A stretch of DNA of 64,000 nucleotides from Planoprotostelium fungivorum (lineage: Eukaryota > Evosea > Variosea > Cavosteliida > Cavosteliaceae), in the NCBI GenBank assembly GCA_003024175.1, contig MDYQ01000096.1, forward strand, positions 32,117 to 96,116. Reading direction: 5' to 3'. Of the stretch, positions 44,620-55,030 are shown one piece after another; position 1 is the first letter of the stretch, and every line of letters begins with the position of its first letter. Under the pieces are notes generated by a model. That model was not told the DNA's origin, did not search any database, and saw only the letters and a list, made by a program, of their open reading frames with translations. The position numbers were made by a program, and so were the translations under genes.

Positions 44620-45360
44620 TCATTGTATTCCGCAGCCTCCACTATTACCTTGTCCTATGAGTGGCTTATCTGGTATGTGTGCTCCCTGTGGCAATGGTTG
44701 TCCCTCCCAAGGATCTTCGGTGATCTCACAACTGAATCTGTGCGTGATGAATACACGAACCACCTTCTAATCACTCACATCTTGACCGGGATGACGGGTC
44801 TCTTATTCTTCGTTCGAATGACAGCAAACTGCTTCAGATTGGATATCGTTTCAGGAGAGAGTCTACCAAATATTGTGTGCTTGCCATCTAATTTGGGGCA
44901 CTTCATCTCTGCGTCAGTCACATCATCTCTTCGTGCAGTTGTCTCACGGGGCGCAGAGTGATGAAGAATTGCGAGGAATTAGCATTTCGAACACCTGTGT
45001 TGGCCATAGCGACAACGCCCTCAGCATCGTGAGATAACTTGCTCACAATTTCGTCTTCGAAATCTCCTCCGTAGATGGACTCTCCGCCAGCACCATCACC
45101 TGTTTCGATCAGACAAACATCGAGCCTCGTGTCACCCACCTGAAGGATCACCCGTTTGTGCCATGAAATCTGGAATTACTCTCTATGTGAAATCAACCGA
45201 TGTAAAGAACACAGACAGGTCATTTGCTCACATGAAACGTCATGCCATCGTAATAGCCGCTCTTACTCAACTCCATAAAGTTTCTGCATGTCTTTGGGGT
45301 TTCTCTCCAATAGAGTCTGATCTCCAGAGGTCCGAAAGAAGTATGGAGGACAACAGCCAT
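44620..45360 (-). CDS. Cyclophilin-type peptidyl-prolyl isomerase, PPIL1-like with short C-terminal extension
   Basis: Minus strand, ATG 45360: [40 protein letters not shown]. Then, across an intron, [17 protein letters not shown] (catalytic Arg of FHR and the FMxQ block), [37 protein letters not shown], and [11 protein letters not shown]. Active-site residues are therefore present. The start with a short strand and no targeting sequence is PPIL1-like (PPIL1 is a spliceosomal cyclophilin). After the cyclophilin fold there is an extra tail [20 protein letters not shown] ending NSGGCGIQ (stop 44620-44622), or it splices onward at GACAAG/GTAATA; the tail is therefore uncertain. Its neighbour DNAJC8 is also spliceosome-associated. 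Confidence 0.9.
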
Positions 45361-45474
45361 CAGCCTGTTCGCAGCTTCCAATAAATATATCTTCCCGAAA
45401 ATTCCCGACCCTTTCTACAACCAGGCGTATATGTGTGATGGTGCATCCTCGGCAGAACCAAATTGGCAGTAAAC

Positions 45475-46600
45475 ATGGGTGATATTGATGAAGATATGCT
45501 CATCCGTCGTATGACTAACTTTAAGAACCCTTTCGATGTGATGGACATCAGCAAGACTGCCACCGTCGAGGAAATTCAGGTGAGAGGGTGATGGTCTCTT
45601 GTAACTAAGACATTTTAGAAAAAGTACAAGAGAATGTCTCTTCGTGTGCATCCTGATAAGTAGGTCATTCCCATCTAGACAAATTGTTGATGGGATGCAG
45701 GTGTCATCATCCTAAGGCCAATGATGCATTCGATGCTCTGAAAAAAGCGCTTCAGCAATTAGAAAACGAAGGTGATGAAGTGATGTGAATCGTCGCTTGA
45801 AGAACTCAAATGTGGATAGCGATACGTCTGTCTTATCTGGACGTGATGGCTCTTTCGCAAAAGAAGGTGACGACATGACCATCAGTTGAATCTGAAAGTA
45901 ATCTGTCCACAGACAGAGGAAGAGTGGAAGGGCATCGGTAAAGTGAAGGCAGGGGAAGACGATCCAGAATTCACTCATGCTTGTAAACTGATGACACAAA
46001 AGATTCTCATCGAGAGAGCCAACGCAGCGAAGAAGTGAGTTTGTCACATCTGCAATCGATGCTGAATTTGCACAGGGCAGAAGAATATGCATTGGCCAAT
46101 GAGAAGAGACAGAAGGAGGACAAGATGAAAGAAGTGGAGAAGAAGAAAGTAGAGGAGGATGAAGAGAAAAAGTGGGTCACTCCTTCATCTCGATCACTCA
46201 TTCAAGCAGGTGGGAGAGTGGAAGAGAGGACAGAGTGAAGGGCTGGAGAGATTTTACAAACAAGAATAAGCGTGCCAGAACGGAAGACAAGAACATCATC
46301 AACAACAAGAAACCAGCCGTATCACCTCCGCGAGAAACATCTCCCCCTCCAACTTCTCCTCCACCTCCATCAACCGAGGCTGTTCCACCCCCGTCGTCAC
46401 GGGCAGCACCTCCACCACCACCACCATCATCATCATCACGTGCACCACCTCCACCACCATCATCGCGCGCACCACCTCCACCACCATCATCATCATCACG
46501 TGCACCTCCACCTCCACCGACTCGTGGACCAACATCGACACGGGTTCCCCCTCCTCCACCTTCACGCATCCCACCACCACCACCATCCAATCGCAGGTGA
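45475..46600 (+). CDS. DNAJC8: DNAJC8-like spliceosomal J protein with polyproline C-terminus
   Basis: Nuclear J-domain co-chaperone (SPF31 family). MGDIDEDMLIRRMTNFKNPF, DVMDISKTATVEEIQKKYKR, SLRVHPDK gives the J domain with an intact HPD. Then QTEEEWKGIGKVKAGEDDPE, LMTQKILIERANAAK, and a long charged helix EYALANEKRQKEDKMKEVEK. The terminal family motif follows across an intron: WESGREDRVKGWRDFTNKNK. Beyond this the protein continues for about 100 residues of Ser/Arg-spaced proline runs (PPPPPPSSSSRAPPPPPSSR..., ending PSNRR), not found in DNAJC8 proteins I know. Such runs bind SH3, WW or profilin-type domains and also occur in splicing factors, so the tail may tether the J protein to pre-mRNA complexes (inference). 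Stop 46598-46600. Confidence 0.9.
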
Positions 46601-46691
46601 AATGACACTTTGTTCTTCTTCTAAGTCATGCAGGTACTAGTCATACTCTTTTCTCTTCTCCGTTGGATGAACGTGTGAATGAAAGTTAGAT

Positions 46692-48525
46692 TCATCTCTT
46701 TTTATGAGTGTGCTTCATTTGTTTCTTGAGTCGAAGGATCTTCTCTACGTTTGTCAACTTTTCCACCTTTCTCGTCTTTCTCGCTGGTTCTTCGTCGTTC
46801 TCTTCACCCTCCTCTTCTTCACTCTCCTCTTCTTCACTCTCCTCTTCTTCACTCTCCTCTTCTTCACTCTCCTCCTTGACTTGTTTCGTTCTCTTGTTCT
46901 GTGGCACTTTCTCCTCTGTCTCCTCTGCATCGTCTCCGATCGTGGGGATTCCATCGAGAGGATCGGCAGTCTCATCTTCATCATCCTTCTTCTTCTCAGA
47001 TGATGTCAAGATTCTATAACATCATATCATGTTATTTTGTATTCTATGATGACTCATTCGATTCATTCTCTCACCTGAGCGAAACCTTCCTTCTCGTCTT
47101 CGGCACGATTCTCTGCCTCGCGCATCATCTTCTTGTAGCGGATTCTTGGTTCACGCGTGAACAAAACGCAGTTGAGTTGGAATTTGACGTACAGCTGAGA
47201 CGAATCAGAGAGGGAGGGAAGAGGTGAATACCTTCTGTTCCATAAAGTGAGTCTTTGTGGAGAAGGTGCGGACGTGTCGATCTAGACCACAGGCGATGAG
47301 AACGGGTAGGGTGGGGTGGATGTCGATCGATCGGATGCTTCCTGTGATTCCCTTGCACGAGCCGATCATCTTATCTGTCCTTCCATCAATTGTCTCTTCA
47401 CTTGAAATGTGTGCGAATGCACATGGTGCGTTACATTGTTCGTAATGATTGGTGGAATGTAAATTGCGATGGTGGATGAGAGATAGAGGGTGGGTGGATG
47501 ATAAGAAGATACGCACGATTTCTGAGATCCCACTGAGTGAGACCACCTCGAGTGTCGGCACAGAAGATCGAATTTCCATCCTTCGTTCCGATCATTCTCG
47601 TCATCTGGAACTTGCTGATCTCCTGTTCATGAGAAGTCAGAAAGAATCTAGACGATCAGATAGAAGAGACCTTGTCCAAAATGGGTTTCCTCTGTGCGTT
47701 CGTGTCGTACAGTCTCATGTGGCCAGATGCCGTTCCAGTTGCGATGAGATTCGGAGTTCTGTCTTGCAGGTAGCATATCTCTGTGATGTTGACGGGCACC
47801 CTCATGTCTAACTTATCGTGTGCTACGTTCTTGGCCGTCCACAGCTTCACGGATCTCTCCACGTCGTGCAACGTCAAGTCGTTCTCTACTCCTCCTGTGG
47901 CACATTCTATCTTTCCTTCCTTCTTCTTTCCGTTATCCAGGCGCATCCTGTTGATCTTTCCACAATTGAGACTCGTCAGGAGCTGGGAGACATTGAGACG
48001 TGATCAAGATGGTGCATCATTTCGTTCACCTTGTACGTTGATCCCTTGGACTCTAACAATCGGAGATCGCCCAGATCATTGCTCAGCAGCAGTTTGTGTC
48101 TAAAGATATATTCAGTGTGGAATAGACCGTCAGACGTACCCCTCATCTGCCAAGATCGAGTACAATCCTCTCACTTTTCCACTGATTGGATATGAAGAGA
48201 TGCTTCTGTCCTCATCCATGTCCCATAAGCGAACTGTGGATTGATACTCGTTGTTGGTCTTCTCAGAGGTCGCCAGGAACACTCTCGTCTCTACACGATC
48301 AGACTCATTTTTCAAGGACATTCACCTGGTGTAGCAGATCCTTCTAAACGTTGTTCTTCAGCCCCCCAGCATATCTCATCGATGGCCGTATCCTTCTGTG
48401 ATGCTCCCCACTTGGCCAAGATCTTCTTCTGCTCCACGAAGACACCTGTGGTCTCCCTTAGATCCACATAATGACGTCATCACACTTCGTGCCAAGCCAG
48501 TCTCACAGCCAACAACGAATCTCAT
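46692..48525 (-). CDS. WDR74: WD-repeat ribosome-biogenesis factor WDR74/NSA1
   Basis: Nucleolar seven-blade beta-propeller needed for 60S maturation. Minus strand, ATG 48525: MRFVVGCETGLARSVFVEQK (compare the GTETGILKGV start of animal WDR74) after a 40-nt intron. Then ILAKWGASQKDTAIDEICWG, QSTVRLWDMDEDR, NLIATGTASGHMRLYDTNAQ, GSIRSIDIHPTLPVLIACGL, DRHVRTFSTKTHFMEQK and LYVKFQLNCVLFT. The last propeller blade is followed by helix RIRYKKMMREAENRAEDEKE and a tail with a 15-bp tandem repeat encoding (SEEEE)n, then basic KKQMKHTHKKR, a nucleolar-type signal. Stop 46692-46694. Shares a 110-bp divergent promoter with IMP4. Confidence 0.92.
46801..46875. repeat. 15-bp tandem repeat coding an acidic SEEEE array
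   Basis: TCTTCACTCTCCTCT repeated about five times (plus strand), translating on the minus strand to (EESEE)n in the WDR74 tail. A length-variable acidic tract. Confidence 0.9.
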
Positions 48526-48635
48526 CTCTGCACTGCGTTCTGTTGTCTTCCCCAAACATTTCCGCGGTCACAAATATTTGGTCTCATCACATCTCAGGAC
48601 CTGAGAATCAGAAGGGAATCGCATCGCTAGAGAAC
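48526..48635. promoter_or_regulatory. Shared divergent promoter, WDR74 / IMP4
   Basis: 110 bp separate the two start codons, both genes serving ribosome assembly. The interval must hold both promoters and leaders. It contains TTCCGCGGTC and CAAACATTT elements, but no TATA box is evident. Boundaries are simply the two ATGs. Confidence 0.65.
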
Positions 48636-49772
48636 ATGGTGAGCTGGAGAAGATCCGTCTCCATCTGAAGCATATCAGTTGCGCCGTAATGCTCGTCTTC
48701 GAAGGGAATGGCTGCTCAAGAAGAGTCTGGAGGCGAAAAATCAACAACATGCCACAGATAAGCAAGCTATTCGAGAAGTGATACAAGGTGAATCTGTCTG
48801 TGTCATCATTTGCTGAACATCGCAGATCCTACAAAGTCACTCCCCACGGAACTTCGTGATAAGGCCCTCCGACTGGCTGATGATGAATTTCAAGACGATG
48901 AATTGACAAAGAATGCCAGAAGCACGGAAGATGATGAGTATGCACGTGCTGGTGTCATCGACCCCAAGATCTTCCTCACCACATCGAGAGACCCCAGTGT
49001 AAAAGTGCTTCACTTTGCCAAAGAGGTTCGTCTCTCACCGGTGCGTGTTTAACTCCAACAGCTATCCCTCATCCTGCCCAACTGCATCCGAACGAATCGT
49101 GGAGCTCACGGAACGGGTTCGATCATCAGCGCCGCCAGAGCGAACGATTGTACGGATCTCGTTCTTGTCCATGGAACGAGAGGTGCTCCCGGTGAGTTCT
49201 CACACTCATCTTCTCACGCTGACATCCATAGACTCCATCATCATCAGTCATCTCCCCTACGGCCCCACGGCCTATTTCTCTCTGTCTAACGTCGTCATTC
49301 GACACGATATCCCAGAGAAAATCCCCGTATCACAGCAGTACCCCCACTTAGTCTTCCACGGTCTCTCCACCACTCTGGGAAAGAGAGTGAGACACTCCAT
49401 GATGCGATCATCACTTACGAGAGAAGGTTACAAACATCTTAAAGTATCTGTTCCCTGTGCCAAAGCCCGAATCGACGAGAGTCATCTCCTTCATCAACCA
49501 GAACGACTTCATCTCTTTCAGGTGAGAGGTGAAAGGAGAGGAGGAGTGACTTGGACAGGCACCACACGTTCAAGAAGCACAGGAAAGAAGTGGATCTGAA
49601 GGAGATTGGGCCTCGATTTGAGATGAGGCTGTTTCAGATCCGACTGGGCACGCTGGACATGGAATATGCAGAGAATGAGTATGTGCTGAGACCTTTCATG
49701 AACTCTGCAAAGAACAAGGAGGCACTCAGGGAGGTGGAGGAGGAATTTGAGAAGAAGAAGGAAGAGAAATAA
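48636..49772 (+). CDS. IMP4: U3 snoRNP protein IMP4 (Brix domain)
   Basis: Part of the Mpp10-Imp3-Imp4 complex of the small-subunit processome in the nucleolus. The start codon at 48636-48638 is directly followed by a 40-nt intron (48639-48678); splicing gives M-LRRNARLRREWLLKKSLEA, matching the family's MLRREARLRREYL. The Brix domain follows: EYARAGVIDPKIFLTTSRDP, LSLILPNCIRTNRGAHGTGS, CTDLVLVHGTRGAP, SHLPYGPTAYFSLSNVVIRH, HLVFHGLSTTLGKR, ISFINQNDFISFRHHTFKKH, EVDLKEIGPRFEMRLFQIRL. It ends with a Lys/Glu-rich tail. Stop 49770-49772. Length and order are normal for IMP4; identity is secure. Confidence 0.95.
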
Positions 49773-50286
49773 AGGAAGTGGATGGAGGAAAGGATATTAG
49801 TTTTGTTGTGAAGTAATTTTGATACAACAAGAGTTGTTTATTATCTACAATACTGGAAGACGACATGTACTATCAAATTGTCGTGTATCTTATCAATTGA
49901 CTCAACTTACCTCTTCTCTTTCCATATAGTGAAGTCCAGTGCTGCAATTGATTAAGGAACTGCAAGACAAGATTACGCCCCTTTTGTTTGCCCCTTGGTA
50001 ATGTGTCTTGCTGATGTCTCGCAGCGTCTCGTCCAATAAATAGGGGGTAATTGTCCAGCGAGACGCTACGAGACAAGCAGGAGACATGATGTAAAGCATC
50101 GAATTGGAGGGGCGTAAACTTGTCTCGCAGGTCCTTACAATTGATAAACATCACTTCATTGTTTACTCGTGGACCTGGACCTCACCTGACTTCCCAATTC
50201 CCTCTCCATCACAATCATCATAAATGACATATTGACGGGAGGCAAAGTGTTGTATAGGAATAACAGAGAAACCTGTGCATATTGCA
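49773..50286. other. Poorly resolved stretch with a minus-strand frame
   Basis: A minus-strand frame at 49873-50154 (FINCKDLRDKFTPLQFDALH..., RGKQKGRNLVLQFLNQLQHW) has protein-like composition but no recognised family and no clear splice to its neighbours. It could be a short gene of its own (ATG 50154 or 50151) or a 3' exon of the minus gene upstream. GAGACGCTACGAGACAAGCA near 50060 is partly self-complementary with GTCTCGCAGCGTCTCGTCC at about 50018, forming an imperfect inverted repeat. Confidence 0.35.
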
Positions 50287-50919
50287 TTAGTACAAATAGA
50301 AATATTGCCTCCATTCAACACAGATGTTATGGTTTGATTTGATAGCCTTTGATACTGAAGTTGTTTGGGTCTCAGTGGCCAATATTTCATGGAAGCGTTT
50401 ATGAAGGTTGTCAAGGTCTCATCGTCTCAGGGGTCCATGTAGTAGCCAGGTATGGGTTGGCTGTCAGCTTAACCTGAGCCCAGGTCCTCGGCCAGAGTTA
50501 GAGCGAGACCGTTGATGCGAGTTCGCACGGTGGGCAGATTGGGATCTGTCATCTTCTGTTGAGGAGTCAGAACGGTGAGGGTGAACTAACACGCGTTCGA
50601 TCTGAGCGGAGGAAATCACATTGAATGATCTCTAACAGACGGATGGCGAGACAGATTTCTGATTAGTTTAAATGATTACGCGAATAAAGAACCACATTGT
50701 TACCTTGACTGGTTGACGAGACGATACGGAGGCTGAGGATCTCACTCAAAAATTCGACTTTCGTCACAGAAAGATCAAGAGGGTCTGGGTTCCATATTCA
50801 TCATCACCACGAACGATTTCAGCGAATTTTCCTTCCGATGCCTATTGCCCGGTGAATCCATCGTCACATCATCGTCAGCTGATCACCGCCACCATCACCA
50901 TCATCATCAACATCATCAT
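50287..50919 (-). CDS. Unknown helical protein, tentative five-exon model
   Basis: Minus strand. A Met-rich start (ATG 50919) within a CAT repeat splices to ASEGKFAEIV, then HPLDLSVTKVEFLSEILSLR, IVSSTSQ, EICLAIRLLEIIQCDFLRSD, RTRKMTDPNLPTVRTRINGL, ALTLAEDLGS and DLDNLHKRFHEILATETQTT. It ends QYFYLY (stop 50287-50289). All joins are phase-compatible at GT...AG sites of about 40-50 nt, which is unlikely by chance, and the middle reads as amphipathic helices. The Met-rich beginning is suspicious, as it lies in simple sequence; the real start may be elsewhere. No family recognised. Confidence 0.4.
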
Positions 50920-51009
50920 CGTGGACGTCCTGCTGATACCCTCTCAGATATATTTGACCATTAGCTCGCCGCATTACAGTTGAATAGTTCGTTAGATCTG
51001 GCTCTGGAG

Positions 51010-51579
51010 AAGAATTGAAAGCAGAGAGTCCAAGAGGCCATCGACGAGGAGAAGAAGAGAGATCGACAATACGCACAAGATCGAATGGGGAACCTCGCAC
51101 AGCTGGTATCCCAGATCACATTGCAGGTGATGCGATCTTCATCAATCTCATCCGATCGCGATCATCCGATCATCCACTCATCCACTCATCCGATCGCGAC
51201 CATCCAATCATCCAACCATCACGCTACTGTCATCAGCATGTTCGACTTCACCGCTAACAACACACAGAGGACACCACCGCCGGAGCGTTGCAGCGTCATA
51301 GAGAGTGATCCCATCTACACCAAGTCACAAATCTGGCTGGAAGGTCTGTCTTGGTCTAAGACACTGGTGAATCGATCGACTTTGACGACATCATTGACAT
51401 CATGCAGACTTTCACCATACGCGTCATCTTCGGGCCACCCAGAAAGGAATAAGATGGGACGCCAATGTATTGAGAGCGGCGGCGAATTGGTTGAGCGTAC
51501 CTGTGGAAAAGATCTCTGGAAGATGAAGCACAGTTGTGATATCGAATCGCGAACCCGAGAACAGAACACCTCGTTTTGA
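51010..51579 (+). CDS. Unresolved gene, function unknown
   Basis: The exon at about 51010-51125 reads VQEAIDEEKKRDRQYAQDRM then GNLAQLVSQITLQ, coiled-coil-like, and ends at a GTGATG donor. After an intron ending ACACACAG, RTPPPERCSVIESDPIYTKS then QIWLEG continues in phase. Further on, one frame contains ESIDFDDIIDIMQTFTIRVI and another stays open to 51579. No start codon found and exon links after 51340 are unclear. The strand itself is not fully certain. Listed so that the region is not read as empty. Confidence 0.3.
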
Positions 51580-51698
51580 TTGCTCAGGTTTCTGTCTGCA
51601 TCTTCTCACCTACCTCTTCCACAACCAATACAGCCAACTTGGACTTAAGGCATCTTATCATTCAATCTTACGTTCGTTTGGTTCCTCAAAGAACTTTA

Positions 51699-53301
51699 TC
51701 AATTGAGACGAGCGAGGACGGCCCCGTGTAGGGTTCCCAGTTGGGTGGCCCACTTGTCGACCGATCTGTACTTGTAGTACGAAGACGACTTGTCGCTCTC
51801 TTGCTCCAGCAGTTGGGACACCTGATCGATTCTGCCTTGGATCTTGTTGTCTAAGATCAGCCCCACCAGCAACTCCTCCACGTCTCTACTCGGTACATTC
51901 AACTCCTATTGATACTGTCAGCTCTCTCCTGCATAGAAAACTCACCTCAGAGAGGAAGGTAATCTTGATCTTGGTGTATGGCTTGAGCATCTTGAGTAAG
52001 ACTTGGGTTCTGATGTTCTTGAGGAGATCATCGATGTAGTCCTTGATGAAAGCATCCTCTAAGATGGTCTTCTTGTTGTCCTTCAAGATCTTCTCGAAAC
52101 TCTTGATGTCGCTCTTCTCGTACGCTCCAACCAAATTGGTCATGGCTACGATCTCAGCATCGTTCTTGTATCTATTCGATTTTCAGAACGATGATGGATC
52201 ATCAGATGGTGATGGATGAGATGCACATCGATGGAATAGAAAGGCTCACGGTTTGGCTTCCGGGGAATCGAAAGGGTTGATCTCTGACAGCATGAGCATG
52301 TTGGCCAAAACGAGATACTTGAGACACTGAATCCTCCTGGGAGATCCAGCCTCGTCGTAGTTCTTGAAGGCCTCGAAGAAATCAGTCTGGGCCTTCTCCC
52401 ACTCCTTCTCTCTCATGTACATCTTCCCTCCACACTCTCTCAATATTCCCATGATTCTGGGATGAGGGATGGCTGACTTGATGTCCAGTGATTTGTGGTA
52501 CAGCTCCTTCAACAACTTGTTGTTCTTGGTCATGGTGTGCATCTGGATCTCCAGAGCGTAAATGTCCACAAGCTGAGATCCCTTCTTCGGATCGTCCTCT
52601 CCAGCTTCGTTCTGGCAGGAGGCCAGCAGCTCCTTCAGTATCTACCTCTCTTCAGAGGGTTGGTTGGCTTGTGGATCATTCACCTTTGAAAGCTTGCCGT
52701 ATTCATTGTGATCGAAGAGGAGCTTACCCAGCCTGAGATTCGTACGGAACCAGACTCTCTGGGTAGCGTTAGTGCACGTTCAAGATGATTGCACCTGGAC
52801 ACCTCATTGTGAAACTTCTGTAGAGCCTGAAGGGCAACGCTATACATCTCCTCCACGTTGGATAGATTCTTATCTACAGAGATCACATCCAGTATAGAGT
52901 TGAGCCCTTTCTCGCTGACGTTAGCGCTGATGGCGCTCTTGGTGTATTCCATCAACTTCTTCAGGCGATCTACGGCCTTCTTGTGATTTCCTTTGTTGAA
53001 GTACAATTTGATCAGTTTCTTGAGGGCCTTGAAACCCCATTCACTCTTCTCTTCTTCGAGCTCAATCACTCGTTCGAAGCTCTCAATAGCCGCCTCTAAA
53101 TCATCCTCTAAAAGACCTGCATTCCATCAGATCAATACACCTCGAGTCACAAAGTGTCTTATTCAGTGTGAAGTATTCAATGGACGAACCTTTGGCTGTA
53201 TAATACTCGTTCTCAATCTCTACAACTCCTCCTTCTCCATCCTCGTCATCATCGGGGAGGTCGTCGTCCTCATACATCATGTCCATATCATCGTCCGACA
53301 T
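51699..53301 (-). CDS. CSN2: COP9 signalosome subunit 2 (CSN2)
   Basis: Scaffold PCI-domain subunit of the COP9 signalosome, which removes NEDD8 from cullins. Minus strand, ATG 53301: [20 protein letters not shown], acidic as in all CSN2. Then [100 protein letters not shown], and [20 protein letters not shown]. Continuing: [60 protein letters not shown] and [20 protein letters not shown]. It ends [17 protein letters not shown], stop 51699-51701. TPR-like helices followed by the PCI winged helix; full length. Functionally linked to SCF-type F-box proteins, two of which appear in this window. Confidence 0.97.
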
Positions 53302-53466
53302 CTCAACGTCCTCTTCTTGTAATCTGTTCTGAAAAGTGTGACGAGGAAATGTTTAAATTGTACAATAAAACACTATGCACAAGTTGTAGAGCGGATAAAA
53401 ATCTCACTTCCTGCGGGTGGTGGCAATATATCTTTCCCTACACACAACTCAACCACACTCGACATC
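53302..53466. promoter_or_regulatory. Divergent intergenic region, CSN2 / LIM gene
   Basis: 165 bp between the two start codons; contains AAATTGTACAATAAAAC around 53355, AT-rich and TATA-like for either direction. No other feature. Confidence 0.5.
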
Positions 53467-54066
53467 ATGTCTGATTTAGACGATCTCATTGGCAGCCTTC
53501 AATCGGATTTGCAGAAGTCTGGAAGTGAGTTTGAATCTGGTGGAATCCCATCACCGATTAAGACTAGACAGGCGGTCCCACTCAGGAGGGTAAGTCATGC
53601 CCTGTATGCACTCGAGTTGTCTTAGGACGTCGCGTGGATGCTCTCGGAGGTGGGTCGTCCGACATGATCCTTTTTAAATCCTGTAGATTCTTACCACGAG
53701 GAGTGCTTCAAGTGCAACACTTGCGCGAAGATATTAGGCACTACCGAATTCTACCACGAGGGCAAGACACCCTTCTGCGATGAATGCTTCAGAACCAGCC
53801 GTCTGACAAAGTGCGCCGACTGCGAGTGAGTCCCTCCATCTTTTTCTCAGAGATGAAATCTGACTCGAATGAAGCGAGTGGATCACAGGAAAATATCTGG
53901 AGGCAATGAACCAGAAATACCACCCAGAACACTTCCGCTGCGTCACTTGCAAGGGTGGGTCTACTCCTTCATGTCGCACTCACGCTACACAGGAGGGTTC
54001 GTAGACAATAGCTTCTTCCCAAAGAACAACAGAGCTTACTGTGCCAAATGCATCAACTCCGCTTGA
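53467..54066 (+). CDS. Two-LIM-domain protein
   Basis: Short N-terminus MSDLDDLIGSLQSDLQKSGS, which resembles the LD-type leucine-rich motif of paxillin-like proteins. Then LIM-1: CPVCTRVVLGRRVDALGDSY, HEECFKCNTCAKILGTTEFY, FCDEC; and LIM-2: CADCDEWITGKYLEAMNQKY, HPEHFRCVTCK, FFPKNNRAYCAKC. All eight zinc ligands of each domain can be assigned once the introns are placed (after KSG at 53524; after LG at 53663; after ADC at 53827; after TCKG). About 140 residues. LIM proteins of this size link signalling to actin structures. No homeobox or kinase part. Stop 54064-54066; the second LIM acceptor (AATGAAG/CGAG) was chosen because it restores the CXXC-x-GK spacing. Confidence 0.88.
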
Positions 54067-54189
54067 TCTGTCTGTCTGTCATACATAAATAAGAAACATT
54101 TGTTCGTGTTTCTTCTGCTCAAACCTTACAAAGCCGTAACAGTACAAGTATTGTTTATCATACACATGTTTTCCATCACGTCTGTTCTC

Positions 54190-54503
54190 TCATTCCTGAT
54201 GTCCTCCGTGAGTCGGAGGAATGTGAAGGGGCTCACCTCTGTGATGGTCCACAGTGAACCTTCTCTCATCCTCTTGTGAGTGGATATTCTCGGACTGATG
54301 GTGATGGGGCGATCATGCAAGATAACTTCCAAAGAGCTTCTACCGAGGTATGGATCGGCCAAAGGTAGACGCGTGGGTGCTGTTGCACTGAATAACTTAC
54401 TATGAGTATTCATCCAACGAGGTCGAGACTGTTCTTCGCTCGGGTGTGACCTTCCTCCGTCAATGTCATGATCCTGCTGCACCCCTCACCTCTTGAGAGT
54501 CAT
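54190..54503 (-). CDS. Small unknown protein, two or three exons
   Basis: Minus strand. MTLK (ATG 54503) splices over a 113-nt intron to SATAPTRLPLADPYLGRSSL, then EVILHDRPITISPRISTHKR and MREGSLWTITE. A second intron leads to a stop at 54190-54192; reading through instead extends the frame to 54126. About 56 residues. The mixed, non-repetitive composition and phase-matched first intron suggest a real short gene. No recognised family. Confidence 0.4.
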
Positions 54504-54682
54504 TTTCTATATCAGCCAGTAGCCTGAGATGTGTATGGAAACAGCATTGGCAGGAATGGAAACAACGACCGTGTGAAGGAAATGAGTTTCCTCACCCAAA
54601 CTGAACCTTGGAGAACTTCTTTCTATCGAAGTCGCTCTACCGCAGCACAACTTTGTACCTAGAGAAGTTCTGAGACATTTAT

Positions 54683-55030
54683 TTAATCAGCGTCGGAGAG
54701 CCTTATCCATACTTCTTTGCATGTGATAATTGATCGTGTTCTTTGATCGACTGGAGGCCTGTACTGCATTAAGCACAACAGATCGACTGTGTTACAGACA
54801 CTCACATGGAATTCTTGCTCGCACATTCTATAGCTGACCAACTCTTCCACACATTCCGTGATAGACTTCTTGTAGTAGATACAGTTCATCAGTGATTTGT
54901 TTTCACCAGAGCAGACCTGCTCGAGGGGTTGAGCCTGTTGCTGGACTCTGGGGTATCTCCTAGCATATCTGGGCTTGAGAGTGGCAGGATTGTGGTATGT
55001 TGCCACCAAGAAGGATGGAGTCTTGGTCAT
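54683..55030 (-). CDS. Twin CX9C (CHCH) mitochondrial protein
   Basis: Minus strand, ATG 55030: MTKTPSFLVATYHNPATLKP, RYARRYPRVQQQAQPLEQV, then CSGENKSLMNC and CVEELVSYRMC, two exact C-x9-C motifs separated by a short loop (IYYKKSITE). This is the CHCH helical hairpin of intermembrane-space or mitoribosome-associated proteins oxidised by Mia40. After EQEFH a 42-nt intron leads to a tail YRPPVDQRTRSIITCKEVWI ending SDAD, stop 54683-54685. The basic N-terminus fits mitochondrial localisation. Which CHCH subfamily cannot be told. It shares a 92-bp divergent promoter with VPS35L. Confidence 0.8.
   Translation of the reverse strand: MTKTPSFLVATYHNPATLKPRYARRYPRVQQQAQPLEQVCSGENKSLMNCIYYKKSITECVEELVSYRMCEQEFHVSVCNTVDLLCLMQYRPPVDQRTRSIITCKEVWIRLSDAD

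Noticed and set aside
46198-46608. Long Gly-rich minus-strand open frame opposite the DNAJC8 tail
   Set aside because: It is the antisense shadow of the proline codons (GGN on the other strand); no start context, no family, and the plus-strand frame is fixed by the conserved DNAJC8 motif.
50864-51100. Minus-strand frame with (HDDDVDDDGDGGG) acidic run
   Set aside because: Acidic run comes from a CAT/GAT simple repeat; only its beginning was retained as a possible start of the tentative gene at 50287-50919.
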